Shown here piece by piece: positions 11,001-21,103 of a DNA stretch of 22,155 bases; position 1 is the first letter of the stretch; each line of letters opens with the position of its first letter. This stretch comes from Azolla pinnata (taxonomy: Eukaryota; Streptophyta; Polypodiopsida; Salviniales; Salviniaceae): positions 1-22,155 of the forward strand of contig JBBBWG010010046.1 in assembly GCA_037176905.1 (NCBI GenBank). Direction: 5' to 3'. The notes beneath the pieces were generated by a model. That model saw only the letters and a program-made list of their open reading frames with translations. It was not told where the DNA came from and did no database searches. Position numbers and translations under genes: made by a program.

Positions 11001-13935
11001 ATGACAGGTAAGATGCATTGCCAGAAGTGATTAGGGGTCGTGTTAATTGATGCATATGGTTTGTATTTATGAAGTATAATGTGGGTACTTATAGAGTGCC
11101 TGATTAAATGGAAGGGAACTCTTTTTTCTGTCTAGTGTCAGTTAGGGAGTACTTTAAGTCTTGTTGATCAACGTCTACTTAAAGAACTTTTAAATTCTAA
11201 TTTTTCTTCTGTGGTTTCTAGATTGAAGAGGTCTTGGGGAATGAAAATGGACAGATATTTATGGCGAATTATTATGTGAAACGCAATGGGAATTGTGATC
11301 TTTCACGAATAAGTGATCCTCATGGAGAATTTTCTGGCAAGAATGTACTTATTGAGCGTAGTACACTGAATGAATTGTGCGCCAAGTTCAATAAATCTGC
11401 TGATGAATGCAATGAAATACTTGCATCTTGCCGGAAAACACTCTTTGAATATAGAATAAGGAGGCCGCATCCACACCTTGATGATAAGGTTTGACTATTC
11501 GACTATTTTGAACACCCATATGTTTTGGTATCGCTCGTTAGGTTTAGTTTCTTATGATAGAGGTGTTGAATTCACTATTTGTATTTTGTGCACCTAATTT
11601 CGTTGATGAAATCTAATTTTGTTTATCCATGGGAATATTAGCAAACTCATGAAAATAAATTATTTTAGCAGCATAAGGTCGGTAGCTGTTGCTAAAATTG
11701 TCTTATAATTATGTGCTTATAAAGGAAATGATTGGTTTTGAACTGATATATGAACTTGATCATGTGAACATATATAGGTCATAGTTGCATGGAATGGCCT
11801 TGCAATTTCGGCCCTTGCGAGGGCATCAAGAGTATTAAAGCAAGAACAAACTCACAGTGTTTGCTACTTCCCAGTTTCTGGAACAGATGTGAGTGCAACA
11901 TTCATGATTACTATCTATGGTTTTTGTTAATTCAATTTTCTTAATGATTTTACTTGGTTCCTTTATTCTTCAAAGCGTATGGATTATTTGCGGACAGCAG
12001 AAAAAGCTGCTGCCTTTCTTAAAGAAAAGCTTTACGATCAAAATACAAAGCAATTAAAACGCAGTTTTCGTGAGGGACCATCTGCAGCACCTGGTTTTCT
12101 TGATGACTATGCTTTTCTCATTTGGGGTCTCCTAGATCTGTTTGAAGCTGGTGGGGAAACAAAATGGCTTGCCTGGGCACTCGAGCTCCAACAAGTTCAG
12201 GTAATATGGAAATATAGGCCCTAGTTGGATCATGATTGTCCTGAAGTATTGATGTGATGGTTATCGCATCCAGATAATTGACTAGTCTTGTGTCCTTTTT
12301 ATTAACACGTTCAATAACACAAAATTTACCAGGTTTAGTAATAAAGAAAATCGATCACTACTGTTAAGAAGCATGTGACAAGATGAAGATTAATTTACAA
12401 AGTCTAGAGATTCTCTACCTAGAAAGTAACCCACTAGTAATCTACTAAATCATAATCTAACTTGCTAATTTTGCTGTAAGATAACATAAGCTTCATTTTT
12501 TAATTTCCTACATGTCTTGTTAGTAACATCACCACCCTTCTTTAACATTACCTGATTTTGTTTTCTTCTTTGGATAGGATACGCTATTTCTGGATGCCAC
12601 AGGTGGTGGGTACTACAGTACACCTGAAGGGGACTCTTCTATATTATTCCGGATCAAGGATGATTATGATGGAGCTGAACCGTCAGCTAATTCTGTGTCA
12701 GCAATCAACCTTATTCGGTTCTCTCTTCTTGTGGAGGGTGATAAAGCCCAAACATTTCTCAAAACTGCTGAACACTTATTGGTATATCAGTCTTCACTCA
12801 TCTATTTGGTCCTATGTACGGTGCATGCGTTTTTGTTTTCTCACATATGCATATATAATATATACAACCAACCAGGACATCTATATAATCAAAATGTTTG
12901 ACAAACTAGTCTTTTGTTTAATGGCTTTCATAAAGAGGCAGCCTACAGTGATGTTAAGACTGTTTTGTATAAAGAACATGATGGGGTGGCTTTATTGGTT
13001 TCTTTTCCTTTTTTGTTATTCAAGCAAAAGTTGTAATGGTGTATTTGGGTTTCTTAGGTTCCCTTAGTAGCTTTTTGGTTGTCTCTGTTTTCTCATTTAC
13101 CAGTAGGCAAGAACCATGTACATTATTGTTTCATAGAATGGTGATGACGCACTTATATTTGTTAACCACTAGAAATTTTCTTGTAGGCCGTCTTTGAGAC
13201 AAGAATGAAAGAGCTACCGGTGGCCATTCCCATGATGTGTTGTGCAGCTGATTTGTTGGGTACCCATCCAAAGCGGCAAATTGTGTTAGTAGGACATAGG
13301 GAGTCACCCAAGTTTCAAGCGCTCCTCGATGCATGCCATGCACTCTATGATCCAGATAGAGTTGTGAGTGATTTATTATGTGCTAAAAACGTAAAAGAGT
13401 GAAGTTGGTTTTGTTATGTATATAAAGTAATAAATTGAAGGAGTAAATGCATGGGAAACCAACTTTAGAGAAAAAAGCATGGATTGCAGTTCAAGCATGG
13501 TACCTTTGAGTTCAATATATAAAGAAGTGTGTAGTTTGCAGTACAAAGAAGTGTGTTTTAATTATCAGCTTGGAATCAGATTCGAGCTTTTGTAGTGTCT
13601 GTAGTTTTTCCATAGTTTATGCTGTGTTCTCAGGTGTATTTCATGCATGTTCTCATTTTCGTTGTTGATTTTGTTGTCCTTGAACTGAAACTTGTATGCA
13701 GATTATTCCCATCGATCTGAGCACCACAGCAGATCTAAAGTTCTGGGAGGAGCACAATCCATCTGTTCTTGCTATAGCTGAGAAGAGTCCACAAGGAAGA
13801 GATCTTGCATACGTATGTCAGAACTTCACGTGTTATGCACCCGTGGACAATGTGGCTAGCCTTCAACAGCTCTTGCAAACCTCTGCAACCCCAAAAATGT
13901 CCACCTTCAAATTGGGAAGTGGAACCAGGCCATGA
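5067..13935 (+). CDS. SPATA20/YyaL-like protein: thioredoxin-fold (DUF255) domain plus six-hairpin barrel, organelle-targeted
   Basis: Fifteen coding exons: 5067-5405, 6818-6890, 6993-7014, 7315-7393, 7479-7511, 7622-7770, 9417-9573, 9714-9954, 10674-10915, 11222-11488, 11778-11888, 11976-12200, 12578-12781, 13187-13363 and 13702-13935. All junctions are GT-AG, and joining them gives one open frame of 850 residues. Residues 1-76 are Ser/Leu/Arg-rich with few acidic residues, like an organelle transit peptide. The thioredoxin-like domain (Thioredox_DsbH/DUF255) starts near residue 94 ([20 protein letters not shown]) and carries CHWC at 143-146 and [11 protein letters not shown] at 172-182. The C-terminal part is the (alpha/alpha)6-barrel region related to sugar epimerases, with [17 protein letters not shown] at 344-360, [10 protein letters not shown] at 366-375, and PGFLDDYAF near 610-618. 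Length and motif order fit the plant members of the SPATA20/YyaL family, whose biochemical activity is not established to my knowledge; a redox or sugar-related role is inference. The start at 5067 is chosen because it supplies the transit-like leader; a second strong ATG lies at 5295. The convergent neighbour is the BPM gene. Confidence 0.93.
5780..6105. repeat. Diverged tandem duplication in intron 1 of the SPATA20-like gene
   Basis: Two related segments start at about 5780 and 5970, an offset of 190 bases. Both begin ACTTCAAAACA and then share, in the same order, ATTTTGT.TAG, a run of ACA-rich sequence, AAAATCATGATG.TAA, a TTG.TTGT.ATTT-type stretch and CATGC. Many substitutions separate the copies, so the duplication is old. 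No coding capacity is evident, and I found no terminal inverted repeats that would mark a transposon. Confidence 0.7.
6993..7014 (+). other. 22-nt microexon (exon 3) encoding the first half of the CHWC motif
   Basis: Bounded by an acceptor AAG| at 6991-6992 and a donor |GTATGT at 7015-7020. It contributes the end of V138, then G-Y-S-T-C-H, and two bases of W145. The second cysteine (C146) is at the beginning of exon 4. The frame is preserved only if this exon is included: direct joining of exon 2 to exon 4 gives the codons TCT GGT GCC ATG TAA, an immediate stop. Exon 5, at 33 nt, is also very small. Confidence 0.88.
7771..9416 (+). other. Large intron 6 of the SPATA20-like gene, no internal gene seen
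   Basis: 1,646 bases between the exon ending ...KSILR and the exon starting [10 protein letters not shown]. It is AT-rich, with no ORF resembling a known protein, no recognised RNA gene and no obvious transposon ends. The short open frames on either strand in this stretch look like chance. Confidence 0.7.
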
Positions 13936-14215
13936 AGTGGGTTGGAATTCTGTTTCTGAATCAAATCTCAGATTTGCTCGCTTTTCCATAGGTCAGACTC
14001 TTTTGGATATTGCCTTCCATTTGAAGTACAGATGTGGAATCAACATAGGCAGGAATGCCCCAATGACACGTGCTTATATATGGTTGATTTCTAGTTCATG
14101 TTCCTCCTTTTCCTGCATCACTTAGATGTAGCTACATATGTATGTATGTATAGCCTTTGGGGCTTAGGAGGGAGAATTTCCTTGGGGATGTGTATGTCCG
14201 CATGTGCATAGCTGT

Positions 14216-14221
14216 AATAAA
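14216..14221 (+). terminator. Poly(A) signal of the SPATA20-like gene
   Basis: AATAAA (within TGTAATAAATAT) lies about 280 bases after the stop codon at 13933-13935. It is preceded by a TGTATGTATGTA stretch around 14140-14152, which fits the UGUA-type far-upstream element of plant poly(A) sites. Cleavage would be expected 10-30 bases downstream. Confidence 0.6.
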
Positions 14222-16636
14222 TATGGCAAACAGTATGATGTAAAATAATGTATAGCTTGTACAGGAAACATTTTGTTTCGGGCCTTCTATTTGCATTCCT
14301 TACTTTGCGGTATCGATTTAGTCGAAAAAGAGCTAGGATGAGTTTGTCTTCATTGTCTTATGTTCAACTAATTGAGTGTATTCAAACTATGTATGGTGCA
14401 CCTGATACGAAGATTATAATCTGCAACAGATTATATTGCCTTCGAGAATCACATATAATGATAAAAACCTTACTTGGGTAAAAGAGGGTACTACAAAACA
14501 GTTCCGAACCGGTGATTAATTTGATTTTCTATGTATTGTCCTGTAAACCAAGTCTTCTAACATCACCAGTTTATGGCTTGTTCATGAATTTGGTGGTTAT
14601 ATTACTTTTACATGCTTAGAGTTTGCATGGATTCTTTGAATAGGTTTGATTATCGAGGATTTAATTTCTGAACCCTGGTGATTTGATTGTTTCTACCTAG
14701 TCTGTATCATCAATGTGAGGATCTCTTGTTGCCTGACTAAATCTGACCAATTTGTTTTACTTAATTTTTGCACTATTGGCAGTCTTTCTTACTAAAGAAA
14801 GCCATTCCTAAGCGTTGATTGCATTCATAGTTGAGAAAGTACATCATTATGCTTTTAAAGTATTAGTTTACTCCATTATTCTAGAAGGATCTAGTAACTT
14901 CTACCGACTATTTGGATTACCTTGATCTTGTTAGCTCTAGTCTTTTCTGTCTCTCCGGTCTAGCCTTGCTTAGATATTCGTGATGCTAATGTATTATGAA
15001 GAGCTCATCAACTTCAAAATGTACTACAATGTGTTACAATAAGAAGCTTGACAGTCGAAACTTTAGCATATAGAAAGAACAGATGCCGGACTGTTTTGAT
15101 TGTTATGTGCTAAAATACAACTCAAAAGGAAATGACATGACGCCCAACGATTTAGAAGCTTTCCAAATGGTTGGTTGAAATTGCATCGCTTTGAAAAGCT
15201 CCCTAATCATAATGTACACACGTCGTGGTAAGGTTTGGACTGCTGCCTTGACAAAGATGCATTTGATTTGACGTCTTTGCAACCATTCAGATTAAATAGT
15301 TTCGACTCGGAGCGATGATATAATCTGTGGAACTGACTCCAAGTCTCGTGCTCATAAACAATTTTTGTGCAATTTGATTGCTGACCAGTTACTATGGACC
15401 AATGATGATTGTACCATAATAATGTGTTTTTTGATCTATACACCATATCTCTAATATTTGTTTTCCTAATCACAAAAGAGCTGTTGTCATATCAGAAATC
15501 CAACTTTTTTACATCAAATCAACAAGCCAAATGTTCAATCAGGAGTAAGGTTTACATTGCCAAGAAATCTTGGTATTTCAGGCACTTGAGAGCACACTTG
15601 GCTCTCAAATCTTTTAGAATCCACACAAGGCATATATATATCAACGTAGTTTCGCAATGTTTGGAGCAAAAGTTGAACAAATAAATCGAACGATCCCAAA
15701 ACGAAGTGCTGCTAATGCCAAGACGTTATCAATATACCACATTAAGATACTGCATTCGTAGCTTGTCAAAATCAATTTACCCAATGCATCATATGTATAG
15801 AGATGATCCACACTCATCATGGTTTGGAATTGCTTCATATCAATGCAGAAACCACAATCACAATTGCTTCATATTCGATGCAAAAACAGCATATTGAAGT
15901 AGTCCATGGTGTTCACTGTGGGGAACTTGATAACTAGCCCACAGGAACAATAGTTAGTTCTCCAATGAACAGACAGATTATTAAATCCAAACAAAACTGC
16001 AGCACCTACCAGAGCTTTACATGGATGACAGCTCATGATAATGTCAAACAGTTTCAGTACAACACTGCCTAAATACCTTCAAAACAATCAAATGGGAATC
16101 AAGATTAGTAAAAGAGAGAAATAACCTGTAAAAATGTACTTTGTAAGCATAATAATTTCAACCAGACACAGATTCATCATATTTCTCACAACTCCAATTT
16201 CCAGAATGAACCAAAAAATAAGATTTGGTGATCACGTTTGATAGTTTCCAATATCAGAGACCAAAAATATGAGACTCAGAATAATGAGAAATAAGAGTCT
16301 ACAATCTGATGTGAGTCTATTTCCTTCCAATATAATAAAAAGAATTCTCCTGTCTTACAAGTTCTTTTCAAGATCACCACTTGCAAGTAGGCCTAAAGGA
16401 GGACTGCCAAACATATCTTTCATCGATAAGAGTTCCCAAATAGGGCTTTCTGCATTGTACATGAGAGAAACCCTTCTATCTAGATAGTTAGTTGGAAAAG
16501 CGGAGCAATTCTATGCAAGGAACCTCGAGAAATAAAGCTATTGCAATAGAGCCTTACTCAAGCAATGAGCTTTTACTTCTTGATCTAAAGATACAATCCT
16601 GCGTGTATAAACAAACCCTTCCTGTACTAGACCTCT
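14222..16636. other. Interval between convergent genes, no gene recognised
   Basis: About 2.4 kb of AT-rich DNA holding the 3' end of the plus-strand gene on the left and presumably the 3' UTR of the minus-strand BPM gene on the right. No AATAAA in minus-strand sense was found close after the BPM stop, so that poly(A) site is not placed. Short open frames on both strands have no recognisable content. Confidence 0.6.
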
Positions 16637-19465
16637 CTAAACTCTTTGTCTTACCCGTCTACCGTTTTCATCTGATCCATCGAGGCTGGTTGTATCTGTA
16701 ATAGTCTTACAATTCATGAAGGTTTCCTCGAGTCCTTGATTCATATCAATGCCTGCAACGGCTTTCAGCAGTTCACATTGTAATGAAGGACAGCTCTCCC
16801 GTAGGTATTCGTACCCATCCGATTGTAGAACAGCTGTCACACAATAACAAAGATTTAATTTAGTGTTCACCATACCAACTAAATAAAGAGGACATTGCAA
16901 AAAGGCAACCAAGGATAAATTTAATAACATCATTCGATCAAGCAGCAGCATGGCTAGCATACGAAACTAATTTTATACGGTCAAAGTGAAATTAATGCAA
17001 CAGGGATAATTTATGAGCAATTATTTGCCAAGATACTGAATAAAAAATTGTTGGATGCCTTGTCATATCAAAGAAATATATAGTTAACAATATCACAATC
17101 ACAAAGAAGTAAAGAATGATTGCTGCACAATGACAAGAGTGGATTTCTACAATGACATGCATCAGGAGCAGTATGGAATTCATAAAAAGAAATGTTGCTG
17201 ATAGATGGACCTGCGAGATTTGCCGCAATAAATTTCAAGCATACTGTCTTCAATTGTGATGAATGATGTTGTTCAGCTAAAGCCAGTGTTGTAGCAACGG
17301 TATCAACATTAACCTCTTCACATAACTTCGCCTCGCAGAGTATCCTTAACCGATCTAATCCATATCTATCAGCTGCTGCTAACAAGTGCTGTGCCATTAA
17401 TGTGCTCACAGATGGTGATGATAGAACTAATAGATCGGTTTCCTCTGGGATACAATCTCTGTATATAAAATGTAGCATTACCTGCAAGCATAGACTTAAT
17501 GTCAACCAGTGTGTTCTGTTTCACTTTACTTCAATTACCCAGGTTTTTATGTTGCGGCTTTATAAAACGCCTCAAAGAAAAGAAAAACATTGCAACTTAT
17601 TTTAGAACTTAGAAGCCAGCTCAAAGACAAGGTATACCTTAAAGACAGGTGCTTCAATGTCCTCGACATGTATAGGATTTGAATTCCTCTCGCGCATGGG
17701 CCCATATAGCTGTGCTTTGAACACGGGTGATCTAGCAGCAAGAACTAATTTGTGAGCTGGAAATAATTCGCCATCTACTTCAAAAGTTATATCACTGTTC
17801 AGGCCACTATCCAGAAGGGCACCAAAATGAAGACCAAGTGTGGACTCGGGCACTGGAATTGAAAATATCTTGGGTCCTTGGGTAGAGGAGACCACCACAC
17901 CCACTGTGCACGCTATATCAATGCAATCATCCTTGATGTAATCTGATGTTTCAAGGACAGCCCTTCGATAGAATCTCTTATACCCCCTGCAATGAAAGGA
18001 ATCACTGTTGTTATGGCCATCTAAAGCGCTAGCACAAGCATGCTAGAAAGAAAAAGTTACGGGACTCCCTAATCCATATCCTAAAATCATATATGTATGC
18101 ATTGCTTGCTACATTTCTAGACAGGATACAACTTAATTCCCATTTAACACTAAGATTTACAACTTCACCGACTCCAAACATTTATCAGGCAAGAATGAGA
18201 TATTCCCAAGAAGCAAATTTGAACCATTCAATGATAACTGCTTACAGAAGAATGAGATTTGAGCCATTCAATTATCTCTATTTACATCACTAAATTTGGC
18301 AGAATATTTCTCATGAGATACTGATTTGGAAACAATATTCCCGAGGATGACATTTGAAATTTCAATTATCACTACTCACAAAAACTTAATTTGGCAGACT
18401 ATTTCCCAAGGAGATACTCATTAGTAGTAACGACATACCAACTACCATGGTTGAAATTTATAGCATACTATTAAAATACAAGAAGCCAATTTTGAAATAT
18501 CTATCACCCATTAATTATAAGATAAAGATCTGTACAAGAACTGAAGTAGGATAATTAGTGGAACACTTCATTATACATAAGCCTCAAATACGGCGCTGGG
18601 CTGAAGTGTTCAATCCAAAATTAATGAAGATTATTGATTTATTTGAACATCCTTTTGTCTCAAATTATTGTAGTAACATTCATTAGAACCTTAGAACACT
18701 GTAACGTTTAATATACAGGCATCATGCAATGCCTACGGGTCTATTGCCTTTGTAACATTATAAGCATTAAGATGAGCAACAAAAATATGGAACCACACAT
18801 AAGCATATCACATCGGATTCAGAAAAACACTCTAAATGTAACCTTTTTTTTATCTAGAGAGAAAATTAGTTGCCCATAGGCTCAGAAGCATTTCGAACAA
18901 CTTTAAAACGAAACTACCCAAATAAATACATCTCAATTATCCTATAAGATTCAAAGAGTGTTCTCATAATTAAATTAAGCATGCACCTCTGCTGTGTCCA
19001 TTTGAGGGAGGAGAGAATGAATGAAACATACCACATACTGCCTCGGTACTTCAAGGTGTAAGGGCCACTCTCCAGAGCTCGATCAAAATGGCTATGCACT
19101 TTGTGCTTGCCTTTTCCGCTCTGATCAATGAGAGTGAGCTCGAAGAGAGCACGAACATCGGTGCCCTCGCTCGCCAGCGCAATGAAGACGGAGACATAGA
19201 CCGAATTATCTTCTACATTCTTCCCATCAGGGTAGAAATACACGGCCCACTGATAGCCACCAACAGTAAACGTTTCGCTAGCAATATATTTCCCGATACC
19301 CATTCCTTTCACCAGAGAATAGCCCGTGATTTTGAAGTGATGAGATCCGTTGATGGTTTCGGTAACTGATCGGGAGGAAGAGGGAGCATTATGGCTACTT
19401 CCCCGAGAGGAATACAAAGGCTCAGCAGTTCCTCCAGGCTGTAATGCCAGAGATGCTCGTGCCAT
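16637..19465 (-). CDS. MATH-BTB (BPM-type) protein, Cullin-3 ubiquitin ligase substrate adaptor
   Basis: Four coding exons read on the minus strand: 19465-19032, 17986-17638, 17481-17211 and 16833-16637 (stop TAG at 16639-16637). All introns are GT-AG and the joined frame is 416 residues, the usual size for plant BPM proteins. Residues about 34-165 form the MATH domain, from [19 protein letters not shown] through [24 protein letters not shown] spans about 198-318 ([33 protein letters not shown]), followed by a BACK-like tail ([12 protein letters not shown] at about 358-369). The C terminus is basic (GRRVRQRV), a possible nuclear signal. In Arabidopsis, BPM proteins bind CUL3 through BTB and recruit transcription factors and PP2C phosphatases through MATH for ubiquitination, shaping ABA and stress responses; the same role here is by family. 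The ATG context (GCTATGGC) is favourable. All core domains look intact. Confidence 0.95.
18217..18425. repeat. Degenerate tandem repeats in intron 1 of the BPM gene
   Basis: In plus-strand sense, ATTTGA(A/G)CCATTCAAT occurs at about 18217 and 18257. The longer unit starting at about 18257 recurs at about 18352, sharing a TTTCAATTATC.CTA-like stretch, AATTTGGCAGA.TATTTC and GAGATACT. The offset of the larger pair is about 95 bases. The copies are diverged and noncoding. Confidence 0.65.
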
Positions 19466-19625
19466 AGCAATCAGAGGAAGGTAGAAAACTGATCAGAAGA
19501 AAGCTACTTCACGGTCTTCACAGAAACCCTACAAACACCGTCATTGACAGCGCTCGCAGACACCTGACTGAGAGAGGCCTTCCCCTTCCACCTCCTCTCC
19601 TAGAGCTTCGGAGGTGAAACAAGAA

Positions 19626-19635
19626 AAACCCTAAA
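19626..19635. promoter_or_regulatory. Telo-box, proximal to the BPM start codon
   Basis: AAACCCTAAA, about 165 bases upstream of the BPM ATG. Telo-boxes are common near plant transcription starts and are bound by TRB-type Myb proteins. Its position suggests a start site or leader of the BPM gene nearby. Confidence 0.55.
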
Positions 19636-20628
19636 CTGTCAGAGGGAGGTATGCTTTGCCGACTTTGTGGGTCATCAAACTAGGATTCTTCAAAACAGAA
19701 CCAACAACGGAGACGATTTCGGAATGGGAATTCAACGTCAGCATGAACGCTGTGGAACATATTTCGCCAGAGTCCAAGAAAACCTTTGAAGGTAGGATAG
19801 GAATACCTGTGATAGTTGAATCGGGGGGAGGAAAAAAAGCCCTCGTTGATGAGAGGAAGCGGAACCCGTTCCCACCGATGCTTGCAAGGAGATAACTGCT
19901 GAAGAAACAGATAAAAAAGCTTACTGTCAGAAAAACCCGTGATTAGTGACCGAAATTCAAGTGGATTTCTTGAAAAGACTAATGTTTAGCAACTAACAAC
20001 AAGGGGAAAAAAGGAAAATCGATCCTGAATGGTAGAAGATTCAGGATGGGAATGCAACAGTAACAGATACCGGCAATAGGAAGGGTGGGAAGAAAACAAA
20101 TCCACATGGCTAGAACGATTTGGGGGCCATGGAATCCGAACACTGGGAAAACCTATTGTACTCCGGTTTGCAGGAAATCGTGTGAATTTGAGACGAGAAA
20201 AACATTGGACTTGCGCGTATAAAACACGGATCGAACTGTTCATACGATCGTTTCCGGACATGATACGATGGGGAGACACATCCATAGAGGAAATTTAGGA
20301 GAAGGAAGCTTTACCTGCCGCAGGGAAAACAATCCATGCCCCAACCAAGGGCAGCATCCCTAGAGGAGAAAAAGGATGAATCTACCATGGCAAACAGAAA
20401 TGAGAACTACAGAAAACTAGCACAGGGAAAACCTAACCGTTGGTGTTGGGGGGGAAGGGGGGGGGATACAGAAAAACCCCGAGACGTTCTGGCAGGAAAT
20501 CGACAAATTTTCTCGAGAATTTCCCACACGGCGGCCCGGAAGCAGAGACCTGACGTCTGGAACGGCGGTGATGGGGACGGGGGGAGGGAATGGCGCATCA
20601 GGCCGGTGGGAAGATCTGGTTAGACCGA

Positions 20629-20638
20629 AAACCCTAAA
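20629..20638. promoter_or_regulatory. Second telo-box upstream of the BPM gene
   Basis: AAACCCTAAA again, about 1 kb upstream of the first and followed by a similar CTGCCAGA (versus CTGTCAGA). The paired occurrence may mark two alternative promoters or two leader exons. Confidence 0.5.
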
Positions 20639-20870
20639 ACTGCCAGAACAAGCAGCGACCCTTTCTCTTTGCCTCTGAGTGCCCCGGGGTTGCGGGAAGC
20701 GGCGCAAACGCGGAGGGATAGAGGAGAAGAGGAGAGAGAGAGGAATGTTGAATCGGGAGAAGAGGAGAGATTAGCGATGGAAATGGGGCGATGCAAGGGA
20801 AGAGAAAAGGGGGAGGCGAGGCGGGGCAGTGGAGGGGAAGAGAGGAAGTACCTGGGAGAGAAGAGTGGGC

Positions 20871-20872
<2 letters not shown>

Positions 20873-20918
<46 letters not shown>
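20873..20918. repeat. (GA)23 dinucleotide tract (CT in BPM sense)
   Basis: A perfect GA run. In BPM sense it reads as a CT-rich stretch just downstream of the predicted TATA element, typical of leader microsatellites. GAGA tracts are known binding sites for plant BBR/BPC factors, so it may also be regulatory. Confidence 0.9.
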
Positions 20919-20921
<3 letters not shown>

Positions 20922-20992
20922 ATCTGTCAGCGATCGATTGGCGATGGCGAGCAGAAGAAGCAGATGCAGAAGCAGAAGGAGGAAGAAGGCAG

Positions 20993-21089
20993 AAGGAAGA
21001 AGAAGAAGAAGAAGAAGAAACACAGGAATGTTGTATTTATAAGGAAAGAAGAAGAAGAAGAAGAAGAAGAAGAAACGAAGAAGAAAAGC
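20993..21089. repeat. GAA/AAG triplet tracts flanking a TATA element
   Basis: Two GAA-type tracts, about 20993-21019 and 21043-21089, separated by a short unique stretch of about 23 bases that contains TATTTATA. In BPM sense they are TTC/CTT tracts. Confidence 0.9.
21034..21041 (-). promoter_or_regulatory. Candidate TATA box of the BPM gene
   Basis: Minus-strand TATAAATA followed within about 30 bases by CT/TTC-rich sequence, a typical plant core-promoter arrangement. It would place the start near 21005 and give a leader of about 1.5 kb before splicing. There is no other gene on this strand for it to serve in the window. Confidence 0.45.
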
Positions 21090-21103
21090 TTGTGTTGTTT
21101 CCT

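Larger units (their letters stand above)
19466..20872 (-). other. Probable 5' leader and upstream region of the BPM gene
   Basis: No credible protein is encoded on either strand. In minus-strand sense there is a good splice donor GGCAG|GTAAAG at about 20316 and an acceptor-like CTGACAG|TTTAGGG at about 19636, which could remove a leader intron of about 680 bases. A second donor-like CCCAG|GTACTT lies near 20851. Alternatively, transcription starts just before the ATG at the TTTAGGGTTTTTC sequence, and these sites are unused. The sequence cannot choose between the two. Confidence 0.4.

Noticed and set aside
12558..13067. Plus-strand open frame of 169 codons overlapping exon 13
   Set aside because: It is in a different frame from the conserved exon and runs into the AT-rich intron; the conserved frame is the one spliced at 12578-12781.
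19656..19895. Plus-strand open frame of 79 codons opposite the BPM leader
   Set aside because: No recognised motif and no partner exons; it lies in the predicted leader/intron of the BPM gene.
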